A DNA stretch of 58,500 bases from Bog-756 sp050014755 (GCA_050014755.1 JBEKCS010000019.1:1-58500); one strand, 5' to 3'; positions 24,731-33,724 are shown, counted from the stretch's first letter. Made by a program: numbers and translations. The notes: generated by a model not told the origin, from the letters alone.

Positions 24731-25774
24731 TTACCCCCGCCGGTCCCCGGCCGCTCCGCCGGTCGGGTCGGCCGGGGCCGACGGCGGGCGCTCGGAATCG
24801 AGCCCGGCCATCTGGGGTGCCCCGTACCGGGTGCCGGCCACCCCGTCGGTCGGCACCGCCGCCTCGATGGCGGCCAGCTGGGCGTCGTCCAACTCCAGTG
24901 CGACGGCCCGGAGCACGCCGTCGAGCTGTCCCGGCGTGCGGGCACCGATGACCGGGACGACGTCCTCACCCTGGGCCAGGACCCAGGCCATGGCCACCTC
25001 GGCCACCGTGGCGCCGATGGCGGCGGCCACGTAGCCGAGGGCGTCGACCAGTCGGAGGTTGGCATCGATGTTGCCGGGGGCGAAGCGGGGCGCGTGGGCC
25101 CGGAAATCGCCGGGGGCGATGTCCCGCTGCGTGGACCAGTTGCCCGAGAGCAGCCCGCGGGAGAGCACCCCGTAGGCGGTGACGGCGATGCCCAGTTCGC
25201 GGGTGGACGGGAGGATCGCCGACTCCGGTCCGCGGGACATGAGGGAGTACTCGATCTGGACGTCGGCCACCGGATGGACGGCGTGTGCCCGGCGGATGGT
25301 GTCCGCGCCGACCTCGGACAGCCCGAGGTGGCGGACCCAGCCGGCGTCGATGCACTCGGCGATGGCCCCGACGGTGTCCTCGATGGGCACGGTGGGATCG
25401 AGCCGGGCCGGTCGGTAGACATCGATGTAGTCGGTACCGAGCCGCTGCAGGCTGTAGGCGAGGAAGGTCTTGACCGCCGCCGGTCGGGCGTCGAACCCGT
25501 GCCAGGACCCGTCGGGACCCCGTTGAGCGCCGAACTTCACCGACAGGACCACCTCCTCGCGTCGGTTGCCGATGGCTTCGCGCACCAGCAGTTCGTTGTG
25601 GCCCATGCCGTAGAAGTCACCGGTGTCGACCAGGGTGACGCCGGCGTCGAGCGCGGCATGGACGGTGTCGATGGCCTCGGCCCGGTCGGTCGGCCCGTAG
25701 GCGCCGGACATTCCCATGCATCCGAGGCCGACGGCCGAGACCGGTCCGGCCGCACCGAGCATGCGCTGATCCAT
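24731..25774 (-). CDS. Aldo/keto reductase
   Basis: A 347-residue (alpha/beta)8 NADPH oxidoreductase. ATG 25774 is preceded by AGGAGGACC, a strong ribosome-binding site. The catalytic Asp and Tyr are in V-D-T-G-D-F-Y-G and the Lys in L-S-V-K-F-G. The usual catalytic histidine position reads Y-R-P-A-R-L-D-P, with no His; I recall this text from other actinobacterial members, so it looks like a subfamily trait rather than damage. G-L-S-E-V and I-E-Y-S-L are standard. First gene of a probable four-gene minus-strand operon, and divergent from the ROK kinase with 87 bp between them. Confidence 0.88.
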   Translation of the reverse strand: MDQRMLGAAGPVSAVGLGCMGMSGAYGPTDRAEAIDTVHAALDAGVTLVDTGDFYGMGHNELLVREAIGNRREEVVLSVKFGAQRGPDGSWHGFDARPAAVKTFLAYSLQRLGTDYIDVYRPARLDPTVPIEDTVGAIAECIDAGWVRHLGLSEVGADTIRRAHAVHPVADVQIEYSLMSRGPESAILPSTRELGIAVTAYGVLSRGLLSGNWSTQRDIAPGDFRAHAPRFAPGNIDANLRLVDALGYVAAAIGATVAEVAMAWVLAQGEDVVPVIGARTPGQLDGVLRAVALELDDAQLAAIEAAVPTDGVAGTRYGAPQMAGLDSERPPSAPADPTGGAAGDRRG

Positions 25775-25861
25775 GGTGGTCCTCCTCGGATCCGGGCCCG
25801 TCGGGCCCTGTGCGCCCGAACCTAACCTCATGCAGCCCCCGGTCGGGTTTAGCGTGAGGGG

Positions 25862-26740
25862 ATGACCACGAACGACGACGCCACGCCGGCGCCCCCCTCC
25901 CCGCCGCCCGCCACCGACGCGACGGGTGTCTCCCCGAATGCGAGGACCGGCGAGGTGCGTGCCGCACCGGAGCACCCCTTCACCTTGGCCGTGGACATCG
26001 GTGGCACCGGCTTCAAGGCGTCGGTCCTCGATGCCAACGGAGCCATGGTGGCCGACCGGGTCAAGGTCGCGACCCCGTACCCGCTGCCCCCGGGCAAGCT
26101 GGTCGCCCTGGTCACCAGCCTTGTCGCGCCGCTGCCGACGGCCGAGCGGGCCGCGGTCGGCTTCCCGGGGATGATACGGGCCGGCCTGGTCCTGTCCGCG
26201 CCCCACTTCGTCACCGTCAACGGTCCGGGCAGCGCGGTCGACCGCCTCCTCGAGCAGGAGTGGAACCGGTTCGACCTGGCCGCCGCACTGACCGCGGAGC
26301 TCGGCCTCCCCACCAAGGTGGCCAACGACGCCGACATCCAGGGGGCGGCCGTCGTCCTGGGCAGGGGACTCGAGCTGGTCATCACCCTGGGCACCGGGTT
26401 CGGCACCGGCCTCTTCTACGACGGGGAGCTCATGCCCCACCTCGAGATCGCCCACCAGCCGTTCCGCAAGGGTGAGACCTACGACGAGCAGCTGGGCGAG
26501 GCCACCCGCAAGGAGATCGGCGAGGAGCGCTGGAACAAGCGGGTCACCAAGGCCATCGCCAACATGCGTGCCCTCACCCTGTTCGACCATCTCTACATCG
26601 GTGGAGGAAACTCCCGGCGGGTGCTCCGACACCACCTGCCCGCCGACGTGACCGTGGTCGACAACGCGGCCGGCATCCTGGGCGGCATCCGCCTGTGGGT
26701 CCCCCAGCACGCCGACCAGGGCGGCACCGCCGCGGGCTGA
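25862..26740 (+). CDS. Polyphosphate-glucokinase-like ROK family kinase
   Basis: A 292-residue sugar kinase. An acidic, proline-rich extension of about 40 residues precedes the phosphate-binding loop L-A-V-D-I-G-G-T-G-F-K. N-D-A-D-I-Q-G supplies the catalytic Asp and L-G-T-G-F-G-T-G-L the second phosphate motif. The text H-Q-P-F-R-K-G-E-T-Y-D-E, E-E-R-W-N-K-R and Y-I-G-G-G-N-S-R-R-V matches the bacterial PPGK branch that phosphorylates glucose with polyphosphate or ATP, and lacks the ROK zinc cysteines. The polyphosphate preference is inferred, but the convergent CHAD gene, a polyphosphate-binding domain, supports it. Confidence 0.8.
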   Translation: MTTNDDATPAPPSPPPATDATGVSPNARTGEVRAAPEHPFTLAVDIGGTGFKASVLDANGAMVADRVKVATPYPLPPGKLVALVTSLVAPLPTAERAAVGFPGMIRAGLVLSAPHFVTVNGPGSAVDRLLEQEWNRFDLAAALTAELGLPTKVANDADIQGAAVVLGRGLELVITLGTGFGTGLFYDGELMPHLEIAHQPFRKGETYDEQLGEATRKEIGEERWNKRVTKAIANMRALTLFDHLYIGGGNSRRVLRHHLPADVTVVDNAAGILGGIRLWVPQHADQGGTAAG

Positions 26741-26764
26741 ACCGACCGGGCCGACCGGTGCCGC

Positions 26765-27823
26765 TCAGCCCTGCCAGCGCCGCCAACGGCGCTCGACGTC
26801 CTTGAGACCGCGCTTCCACCCCTTGCGGTTGTCGGCGGCCACGTCGCGCTGGACGGCCGCCAACCGCTTGGCGGCATCGGCCAGGTCGGGCTGCTCGGAA
26901 GCCAGAGCCTCGAGCCAGTCGATGGAGACGACGGTGTCGTGCAGGTCGCCGAGTCTGTTCTGCAGGTTCTTGGCCGACTTGGCCGTCTTGGCCGCCGGGC
27001 CACCCTCGACCAGGGTCAGCGTCTCGCACCCGTAGCGGAGGTCCTTGAGACGGATCCGCAGTTGGTGGAGGTTGACGTCGGTCGGGTCCTTCTTGGCCGT
27101 GCGGCCTGCGCCGCGCACATCGCGCCACGACCGGTGGAGCATGGGCGCCAGGATCTCGGCCGCCGGCTTGGCCGCCTTGGCCTTGAACTGGGGCCCCTCC
27201 CAGAGGACCATCATCTGCTCGGTGAGTCGGACCCGGCGCGGGCTGGCCTGTTCGGCGGCGATCCGTGCGGCGACCTCGTCCCGCCGCCAGTCGACCACGG
27301 CCAGCAGGCGGGCCACCTCGTCGGCGTCCAGTGCCTCGGGTCCGCGGTCGGAGACGACGAGGGCCAGCAGGTCGAGGTCCCGGGAGCGGCCCAGCTCGTC
27401 CCCGTACCAGGCGAGCTCGGCCCGCAGGGCGGTACCCCATGCCGGGTCGAGGAGGAGGCGGAAGGTGCGCAGGTTGGAGCGGATCTGGCGCATGGCAACC
27501 CGGCTCTGGTGGATCCGCTCGGTCGGGTCGTCGCACCGGTCGGCGCCCGCCAGCGGCTCGACCGTCGACTGGGCCCACAGCGGCTTCGTCCTCGTGTTCA
27601 GGCTGAGGGCATCGACGGTCCCGGTCCCCCGCGGGCCACCGTCCAGCTCGTCGGCCTGGTCGTTCAGCAGGAAGGCTCGAGCCGACATGGCCAGGACCCG
27701 GTGGAGGACCATCCCGGCGGTCGGCTCGGGAATGAGATCGACACCGTCCATCCGCTGTCCGTGCCGTCCGGCCGGAAAGGGTCCAGATCCGTTGTCGTCG
27801 TCCTCGAGTGGTTCGCTGGTCAT
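26765..27823 (-). CDS. CHAD domain protein
   Basis: A 352-residue protein with an acidic N-terminus and an alpha-helical CHAD domain: I-H-Q-S-R-V-A-M-R-Q-I-R-S-N-L-R-T-F near residue 105, then Y-G-D-E-L-G-R-S-R-D-L-D, and a second repeat with L-H-Q-L-R-I-R-L-K-D-L-R-Y near residue 270. Conserved histidine, arginine and lysine residues line a basic surface that in studied CHAD proteins binds polyphosphate granules. ATG 27823 has AAAGGACGG just upstream; upstream in-frame text is shadow. No CYTH domain is fused. It converges on the ROK kinase with 24 bp between the stops. Confidence 0.88.
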   Translation of the reverse strand: MTSEPLEDDDNGSGPFPAGRHGQRMDGVDLIPEPTAGMVLHRVLAMSARAFLLNDQADELDGGPRGTGTVDALSLNTRTKPLWAQSTVEPLAGADRCDDPTERIHQSRVAMRQIRSNLRTFRLLLDPAWGTALRAELAWYGDELGRSRDLDLLALVVSDRGPEALDADEVARLLAVVDWRRDEVAARIAAEQASPRRVRLTEQMMVLWEGPQFKAKAAKPAAEILAPMLHRSWRDVRGAGRTAKKDPTDVNLHQLRIRLKDLRYGCETLTLVEGGPAAKTAKSAKNLQNRLGDLHDTVVSIDWLEALASEQPDLADAAKRLAAVQRDVAADNRKGWKRGLKDVERRWRRWQG

Positions 27824-28119
27824 GGTCCCGTCCTTTGGGACCAGCCTACGAGTGCGCAACAGTCGGCGCAGGGGGAGGTGTCGGATCGGGCCGCGGCCCG
27901 GCGCCCCCGGGTGTCGCGGGTGGCGGTTCCCGGCCGACGTGGGACTCGGCGGGCGCATGCGAGGAGGAGGTGGTTTGGTTTTCGCCAACGTGCGCACATG
28001 GTGTGTATATACGGAGAAGTAGTATCGACTGTCGGCCGCGGAGGATGGGCACGACGTGCACCGACGGGCGGGATCGTCGGCACCGGTGGGCCGGCGGCGC
28101 CGTCGAATACCCTGGGCTC

Positions 28120-29064
28120 ATGCGCGCCGTGACCATCGTCGAAGGGGAGCTCCGCTGGAACGAGCATCCCGACCCCACCCCCGGACCCTGCGAAGTGGTG
28201 GTGGCCGTGGCGGCCGCCGGCCTCAACGGTGCCGACATGGTCCAACGCAAGGGCTTCTACCCCGCCCCCCCGGGCTGGCCGGCAGACATCCCCGGACTGG
28301 AGTTCTCGGGGACGGTCCTGGCCAACGGCGAGGGAGCCGACCGGTTCGCCGTCGGCGACCGGGTGATGGCCATCTGTGGCGGGGGCGGGCAGGCCGAGCA
28401 GGTGGTCGTCCCCGAGTCGGTGCTGCTCACCGTGCCCGACAGTGTCGACCTGGTGGCGGCCGGCGGGTTCCCCGAAGTCTTCTCGACCGCCCAGGACGCG
28501 CTGTTCACCCAGGCCGAGCTGTGCGAGGGGCAGACCGTGCTTATCTCGGGCGCCGCCGGCGGCGTGGGCACGGCGGCCGTGCAGCTCGCCGCGGTGGCCG
28601 GCGCCCGGGTGGTGGCCACCGTCCGCAACCCGGACCACCACGACCGGATCCGGGAGCTCGGGGCCCACGAGGTCATCCTGCCCGATCGGGTCGCCGACTA
28701 CGGCCCCTACGACGTCTCGTTGGAGCTCGTCGGGGCACCCGGTGTCGAGGCCGTGCTGCCCCACCTGGCCGCGGGCGCACGGATCGTGGTGATCGGTGTG
28801 GGCGCCGGCGCCAAGGCCGAGGTCAACCTGCTCGACGTGATGAGGGCACGGGCCACCATCGGCGGATCCACGCTGCGGTCCCGCAGCACCGAGGAGAAGG
28901 CGGCCGTGGCCTGGCTGGTGGAGGCCCGCGCCGTCCGGCTGCTGGGCGAGGGGGCGGTGACCGTGCCGATCGCCGACACCTTCCCCATGTCCGAGGCGAG
29001 CACCGCCTACGACCGGTTCGCGGCCGGCGGCAAGTTCGGCAAGGTCGTCCTCGTCAACACCTGA
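28120..29064 (+). CDS. NADPH:quinone oxidoreductase-like MDR protein
   Basis: A 314-residue zinc-free medium-chain dehydrogenase/reductase. The N-terminal catalytic fold has L-N-G-A-D-M-V-Q-R-K-G-F-Y and P-G-L-E-F-S-G-T-V; the Rossmann motif S-G-A-A-G-G-V-G-T-A-A-V-Q-L is near residues 145-158. Conserved Q-x-G-x-Y-P-type text identifies the quinone reductase/crotonase-like subgroup rather than alcohol dehydrogenases. ATG 28120 gives M-R-A-V-T-I, the usual start. It probably reduces quinones or enones with NADPH in the cytoplasm. It stands alone, converging with the thiolase gene. Confidence 0.88.
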   Translation: MRAVTIVEGELRWNEHPDPTPGPCEVVVAVAAAGLNGADMVQRKGFYPAPPGWPADIPGLEFSGTVLANGEGADRFAVGDRVMAICGGGGQAEQVVVPESVLLTVPDSVDLVAAGGFPEVFSTAQDALFTQAELCEGQTVLISGAAGGVGTAAVQLAAVAGARVVATVRNPDHHDRIRELGAHEVILPDRVADYGPYDVSLELVGAPGVEAVLPHLAAGARIVVIGVGAGAKAEVNLLDVMRARATIGGSTLRSRSTEEKAAVAWLVEARAVRLLGEGAVTVPIADTFPMSEASTAYDRFAAGGKFGKVVLVNT

Positions 29065-29108
29065 CCGGCACCCGGCCTGCGCCCCGCCCGGGCCGCGTCC
29101 GAGCCGCG

Positions 29109-30308
29109 CTACCGGGAGACGATGACCGAGGAGCCGTGGCCGAACAGACCCTGGTTGGCGGTGATGCCCACCCGGGCACCCTCCACCTGACGACCGCCAG
29201 CCCGGCCGCGCAGCTGCCACACCAGTTCGCACACCTGGGCGATGGCCTGGGCGGGGATGGCCTCGCCGAAACACGAGAGCCCGCCGCTCGGGTTGACCGG
29301 GACCCGGCCGCCCAGGGTGGTGTCGCCGTCGCGCAGCAGTCGCTCGGCCTCGCCCTGCTTGCACAGGCCGATGTCCTCGTACCAGTCGAGCTCGAGGGCG
29401 GAGGAGAGGTCGTACACCTCGGCCAGGTTGACGTCCTCGGGGCCGATGCCGGCCTCCTCGTAGGCGGCCAGGGCCACCGACTGCTTGAATGTCGGTCCGA
29501 CGGAAGCCGCGGTGGCCGACGAGTCGGTCGAGAAGTTGGGCATCTCGATGATGGTCTGGGGGAAGCGCGGGGTCACCGTCGACACGGCGTCGATGGTGAC
29601 CAGGTCCTGGGCGCCGGCGTGCCGCTTGGCGAACTCCATGGAGCAGAGCACCAGGGCGGCTCCGCCGTCGGAGGTGGCGCAGATCTCGAGGAGGCGCAGG
29701 GGGTCGGCCACCATCGGGGACGAGAGGACCTCGTCGACGGTCACTTCCTTGCGGTAGCGGGCGTTCGGGTTCTCCAGGCCGTGGCGGGCGTTCTTCACCT
29801 TGACGGCGGCGAAGTCCTCCTCGGTGGCGCCGAACAGCTCCATCCGGCGGCGGGCGTAGAGGGCGAAGTAGGTGGGGTTGGTGGCCCCGAGGAGGTGGAA
29901 GCGGAGCCAGTCCGGGTCGTCCTTGCGGTCGCCTCCCACCGGGGTGAAGAACCCCTTGGGGGTGGTGTCGGCCCCGACCACCAGGGCCACGTCGCACAGG
30001 CCGGCGAGGATCTGGGCCCGGGCGTTGCTGATGGCCTGGGCGCCGGACGCGCAGGCGGCGTAGGCGGACGAGACGCGCGCGCCGGTCCAACCCAGGGCCT
30101 GGGCGAAGGTGGCGCCGGCCACGAAGCCGGGATAGCCGTTGCGGATGGTGTCGGCTCCGGCGACGTACTGGATGTCGGTCCACGGGAGACCCGCTTCGGC
30201 GAGGGCGTCGCCCGCGGCGGCCAGTCCGTACTCGACGAAGTTGCGGCCCCACTTGCCCCACGGGTGCATGCCGGCACCCAAGACGGCGATCCTCTTGTCG
30301 TCGGGCAC
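29109..30308 (-). CDS. Thiolase-like acetyl-CoA acetyltransferase (SCPx/Ltp type)
   Basis: A 399-residue thiolase-fold protein from GTG 30308, 2 bp after the stop of its DUF35 partner. The nucleophile is in Y-A-A-C-A-S-G-A-Q-A (Cys at about residue 86), followed by N-P-S-G-G-L-S-C-F-G-E-A and a terminal N-Q-G-L-F-G-H-G. The second catalytic cysteine of degradative thiolases is not in the C-x-G position, as in the lipid-transfer/SCPx-related (Ltp) group, which acts as retro-Claisen or retro-aldol enzymes with DUF35 subunits. Steroid or branched acyl-CoA degradation is the likely context but the substrate is unknown. Confidence 0.85.
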   Translation of the reverse strand: MPDDKRIAVLGAGMHPWGKWGRNFVEYGLAAAGDALAEAGLPWTDIQYVAGADTIRNGYPGFVAGATFAQALGWTGARVSSAYAACASGAQAISNARAQILAGLCDVALVVGADTTPKGFFTPVGGDRKDDPDWLRFHLLGATNPTYFALYARRRMELFGATEEDFAAVKVKNARHGLENPNARYRKEVTVDEVLSSPMVADPLRLLEICATSDGGAALVLCSMEFAKRHAGAQDLVTIDAVSTVTPRFPQTIIEMPNFSTDSSATAASVGPTFKQSVALAAYEEAGIGPEDVNLAEVYDLSSALELDWYEDIGLCKQGEAERLLRDGDTTLGGRVPVNPSGGLSCFGEAIPAQAIAQVCELVWQLRGRAGGRQVEGARVGITANQGLFGHGSSVIVSR

Positions 30309-30310
30309 GG

Positions 30311-30766
30311 TCAGGCCTCCTGTCCGGTCGGGGCACCGGTCGGGCGCCACTTCCACACCATGTACTCGTGCTCGTCGTCCTCGTAGAGCGTGTCGAGCAC
30401 CAGCTCGACCTCGTCACCGACGTGCAGGTCGTCCACGCCCACCCCGGCGACGACCTGACCCATGACCACCATCTGCTCCGCGGCCAGCTCGACGGCGGCG
30501 ATGGCGAACGGGACGTAGGGGTCGGCGGCCTCGTAGGGCTTGGGCGGCTGGTAGCAGGCGTCGGTGAACGACCAGACCTTGCCGGTGCGGCTGAGCGGAG
30601 TCTGGGCGAACTCGGTGCCCTGGCATCCCGGGTTCCGGCAGAAGAACGTCTCGGAGGGGAAGGCGAAGTTCCCGCAGCTGGTGCACGTGGAGCCGAGCAA
30701 CGAGGGTTCCTGCTCGTCCATGGTGAACCAACCCTCGATGGCGGGCATCCGGGTCTTCGTGGTCAT
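30311..30766 (-). CDS. Zn-ribbon/OB-fold DUF35 protein, thiolase partner
   Basis: A 151-residue protein with a rubredoxin-like zinc ribbon (Cys28, Cys31, Cys43, Cys48) followed by an OB-fold (about residues 58-140, with G-K-V-W-S-F-T and Y-V-P-F-A-I-A-A-V-E-L). DUF35 proteins form complexes with thiolase-like enzymes and bind or channel the acyl-CoA. The gene directly precedes the thiolase gene on the same strand with a 2-bp gap, a near-universal pairing. Confidence 0.9.
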   Translation of the reverse strand: MTTKTRMPAIEGWFTMDEQEPSLLGSTCTSCGNFAFPSETFFCRNPGCQGTEFAQTPLSRTGKVWSFTDACYQPPKPYEAADPYVPFAIAAVELAAEQMVVMGQVVAGVGVDDLHVGDEVELVLDTLYEDDEHEYMVWKWRPTGAPTGQEA

Positions 30767-30839
30767 GGGCGGAATCCTAACGGACCGTCAGAAACCGGGA
30801 CGATGGGCGTGCGGTAGCCGACGTTACGGGTGGTCGACG

Positions 30840-31247
30840 TTACGGAGTGATGAGGGCCACCGAGGGGAAGTACGAGGCGTAACGACCGGCATCGCGCGTC
30901 AAGAGGGACAGATCCCCGACGGCAGCATGAGCACCGATGAAGAAATCCGGGAGGGGTGCCGTCCGGACCCCTCCGCGACGGCGATAGGCAGTGAACGCCT
31001 TACCGGCGAGGAACGCCGCCTCCCAGGGGAGCGGGGCCCGGAGGAAGTCCTGGGGACCGAGCGCATTGTCGAGGTCCTCCACCCGGGTGAAACGGATGGA
31101 CACCTCGGCGTAGATCATCGGATTGATCACCAGGGGACCGTGCTCAGCCGCATCGCCGAGCGCGTCGACGGACCAGTCGACCCACTGCGGGTCGACGGTG
31201 AGGATGTCGAGGAGGACGTTGCTGTCCACCAGGGTTCCGACCGGCAC
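30840..31247 (-). CDS. PIN-domain ribonuclease toxin, VapC type
   Basis: A 135-residue PIN protein. The four metal-binding acidic residues are present: Asp8 (L-V-D-S-N-V-L-L-D), Glu48 (Y-A-E-V-S), Asp101 (L-P-D-F-F-I-G) and Asp119 (T-R-D-A-G). VapC toxins cleave specific tRNAs or rRNA and are held inactive by the antitoxin. ATG 31247 lies 2 bp after the VapB stop. Nothing looks damaged. Confidence 0.92.
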   Translation of the reverse strand: MPVGTLVDSNVLLDILTVDPQWVDWSVDALGDAAEHGPLVINPMIYAEVSIRFTRVEDLDNALGPQDFLRAPLPWEAAFLAGKAFTAYRRRGGVRTAPLPDFFIGAHAAVGDLSLLTRDAGRYASYFPSVALITP

Positions 31248-31249
31248 CG

Positions 31250-31477
31250 TCAGTCGGACCGGGTGAGCGCCATGATCTCGTCGGTGCTCATTGCGACGTC
31301 GCCCTGGCCACGCAAGCGCTCAGCCAGGACGCGTCCCCTGGAGGGAGCAGATCCGTTCTTCCGCAGGACGAGGGTGCCGCCTTCGAGCTCAAAGGTGACG
31401 TCCGTTCCCTCTCTGATTCCCATCTGGTCGCGCAGGTGCTTGGGGATGGTGACCTGGCCCTTTTCGCTGACTCGCAT
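31250..31477 (-). CDS. AbrB/SpoVT-type antitoxin, VapB
   Basis: A 75-residue antitoxin. The N-terminal swapped-hairpin DNA-binding fold is clear (V-S-E-K-G-Q-V-T-I-P-K-H-L-R-D, then G-I-R-E-G-T-D-V-T-F-E). The C-terminal tail (about 45-75) would wrap the toxin active site. ATG 31477 is directly downstream of a palindromic repeat that probably serves as the autoregulatory operator. Confidence 0.9.
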   Translation of the reverse strand: MRVSEKGQVTIPKHLRDQMGIREGTDVTFELEGGTLVLRKNGSAPSRGRVLAERLRGQGDVAMSTDEIMALTRSD

Positions 31478-31478
31478 T

Positions 31479-31503
31479 GTAGGAATCCTACCAGTAGGAA
31501 TCC
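31479..31503. promoter_or_regulatory. Probable VapB operator: palindrome plus direct repeat
   Basis: GTAGGAATCCTAC (31479-31491) is a perfect palindrome about one central base. Its first ten bases recur at 31494-31503, a 15-bp shift. The site lies immediately upstream of the antitoxin start, where VapBC complexes usually bind to repress their own promoter. Confidence 0.7.
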
Positions 31504-31552
31504 GACCCGCACATGCTGTGGAGCCGGGGATGGGGAACGAGGTGCTCAGGTG

Positions 31553-32797
31553 TCAGGCGACCGGCCCGCCCAACCCACCGCGAGCCCGGGACTCGGCGAT
31601 GCGGGCCGCGTCCCATCCGAGCAGGTCGGAGAGGACCTCCTCGGTGTGCTGGCCGACTGTCGGTGCGTGCGCCGGGGCGGGCAGTTGCTCGCCGATGAAC
31701 TTGAGCGGGGTGGCGAGCTGTTCGGCACCGAGCTGCTCCACCGGGTACCAGTGGAACCGGTCCTCGAACTGGGGGTCCTCGGCGATGGTCTTCGGCGAGT
31801 TGACCGGGGCCACCGGGAAGTTGGCCTCCACCCCGAAGTCGATCCACTCGACCGCGGTCCGGGTGGCGAAGATGTCGCGCAGCTCGGCCCGCAGCTCGAG
31901 GTTGCCCCGGGCGTGGTCCGCGTACTTCGAGCCCGGCCACCGTTCGAACAGGTCGACCCGGCCCACCGCCTCGCAGAAGTTCCTCCAGAAGGCCTGTTCC
32001 GAAGCCATGAACAGCACGTAGCGGCCGTCCTTCGCCTCGTAGACCTGGTAGCGGACGCCCTCGACCATGCCGGCCGTGCCCGGCTCCCGGCGCTCGTAGT
32101 CGTCGGACTTGTTGCCGGTGACCTCCGACTGCGGCCGCTCGTAGGCCTTCCACGTCTCGCTCCGGTACCAGTCCATGGCCGCCGCCGCGTCGGACTGGGC
32201 GATCTCCACGAATGCGCCCTCCCCCGTCGTCTTGGCCCGCAGGACCGCGGCCATGATCCCGAGGGCCCCGAAGAGGGGGCCGGCGTGGATGCCCATCGAC
32301 GCGTGCTCGGGCAGGTAGGCGAAGCCTTCGTCGTTGACCTGGGGGGAGACGATGCCGGCCCACGTGTCGAAGGCCACGCCGTGGGCGGGAAGGTCCCGGT
32401 AGGGGCCGGTCATGCCGTAGCCGGAGATGGTGCAGAACACGATGTCGGGCTTGAGGGCGACCAGGTCGTCGTAGCCGACGCCCCGACGGGCCAGGCCGCC
32501 CGGGCGCATGGCCTCGACGACGACGTCGCAGGTCTGGGCCAGCTCCTTGAAGGTGGCGACGTCCTCGTCGGTGCGCAGGTCCATGACGATGGACCGCTTC
32601 CCCCGGTTGACGTGGAGGTGCATCAGCGAGACGCCCTCGACGATCGGCCAGGTCATCTCCCGGATGTAGTCGCCGGCCGGAGGCTCCACCTTGATGACCT
32701 CGGCACCCAGGTCGATAAGGGGCATGGTGATGGCGGCCGGCCCCAGTGCCGACACCTCGAGGATGCGGATTCCGTGGAGAGGGGCGTCGGTGGGCAT
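31553..32797 (-). CDS. CaiB/BaiF family CoA-transferase
   Basis: A 414-residue class III CoA-transferase. I-R-I-L-E-V-S-A-L-G-P near the start, L-G-A-E-V-I-K-V-E-P-P, N-R-G-K-R-S-I-V-M-D-L-R, V-E-A-M-R-P-G-G-L-A-R-R-G-V-G-Y and C-T-I-S-G-Y-G are diagnostic. The catalytic aspartate is expected in the V-E-I-A-Q-S-D-A-A region. It swaps CoA between two carboxylates via a glutamyl- or aspartyl-CoA intermediate; the donor and acceptor cannot be named. It stands alone between VapBC and the YbjQ-like operon. Confidence 0.9.
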   Translation of the reverse strand: MPTDAPLHGIRILEVSALGPAAITMPLIDLGAEVIKVEPPAGDYIREMTWPIVEGVSLMHLHVNRGKRSIVMDLRTDEDVATFKELAQTCDVVVEAMRPGGLARRGVGYDDLVALKPDIVFCTISGYGMTGPYRDLPAHGVAFDTWAGIVSPQVNDEGFAYLPEHASMGIHAGPLFGALGIMAAVLRAKTTGEGAFVEIAQSDAAAAMDWYRSETWKAYERPQSEVTGNKSDDYERREPGTAGMVEGVRYQVYEAKDGRYVLFMASEQAFWRNFCEAVGRVDLFERWPGSKYADHARGNLELRAELRDIFATRTAVEWIDFGVEANFPVAPVNSPKTIAEDPQFEDRFHWYPVEQLGAEQLATPLKFIGEQLPAPAHAPTVGQHTEEVLSDLLGWDAARIAESRARGGLGGPVA

Positions 32798-32863
32798 GGC
32801 GGAGAAGTGTATCTGAGGCCCCGTCAGAATCGGCTGGTCGAAACGGTGTCGGAGGAGCCCGGG

Positions 32864-33724
32864 TCAGCTCAACGAGCCGGCGTCGAAGGAGACCACCGCG
32901 TCGTCCATCGGGAGGACCATACGGGCCCCGAGGTTGCGGTGCTCACCGGCCACCAGCCGGACGGCAGTGCCGTACGCGGTGAACCCCACCGCGTGGTGGG
33001 CGAACTCCATCGGACCCTCGGTCACCTTGACCTCGACCACGCCGGACCCACCCAGGTTGATGGCAGACGTCTGCATGCGTTCCATGGCCGACTCGCGGGC
33101 GGCGTACATGGCCTCGGTGTAGTTGGTGAGTTCCACGTTCTGCCCTGACTGCTTCATGGTGGCGCCCATCGTCCGACGGGGCGCGTAGACGAAGCTGGCC
33201 CCCGCGGCCAGGCCCAGCGGCGCCCAGCCGGCGGAGTGCAGGAGGGCGAAGTCGCGGCCCGACAGGTCGGAGACGAAGATCGGGTCGGTGCCCAGGGTCT
33301 TCGCGCCCACCGGCCGCACCGCGGTGCCGGTCAGGGCCACGTCGATGTGGTGGCGCTCCACCGCCCACTCCACGTGGACGCCGACGACGCCGTGCCCGCC
33401 GGCTTTGGTGCACGCCTCGTGGATGCGCTCGGTGGCATTGGCGAACGAGCGTGCGTAGGCGGCCGAGGCATAGGAGATCTCCCCCTGCCCCCAGTTCCAC
33501 ACGCCCACCGGGACCGAGTGCATGGACACACCGCTGACCAGCTCGACCGGCTCCCAGCCGATCGAATGGAGCACGAGCTCCTCGTCGATGGACAGGTCCG
33601 AGGTCATGCGCACCGCGCCCTTGACCGGCTCCTTGGCGAGGGCCGCAGCCGCGGCACGCATCTCGGCCTTGGGGTCGACGTCCGTGCCGGCTTGGTCCCC
33701 GTCGAGGGGCTCGGGCACGGTCAC
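32864..33724 (-). CDS. YbjQ-like (heavy-metal-binding domain) protein, third of a paralogous set
   Basis: A 286-residue protein with two YbjQ/PF01906-like modules. Each begins S-D-L-S-x-x-E/D and includes a G-W-x-P-x-x-L/V segment, a helix Y-x-x-A-x-x-x-x-x-x-R-I/M and a G-x-x-G-V-V-x-V strand ending in G-T-A-V-R. GTG 33724 overlaps the preceding gene as GTGA, which decides the start. YbjQ forms pentamers and has been called heavy-metal binding, but its real role is unknown. Last in a four-gene minus-strand operon. There is no conserved cysteine cluster that would argue for metal binding. Confidence 0.75.
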   Translation of the reverse strand: MTVPEPLDGDQAGTDVDPKAEMRAAAAALAKEPVKGAVRMTSDLSIDEELVLHSIGWEPVELVSGVSMHSVPVGVWNWGQGEISYASAAYARSFANATERIHEACTKAGGHGVVGVHVEWAVERHHIDVALTGTAVRPVGAKTLGTDPIFVSDLSGRDFALLHSAGWAPLGLAAGASFVYAPRRTMGATMKQSGQNVELTNYTEAMYAARESAMERMQTSAINLGGSGVVEVKVTEGPMEFAHHAVGFTAYGTAVRLVAGEHRNLGARMVLPMDDAVVSFDAGSLS

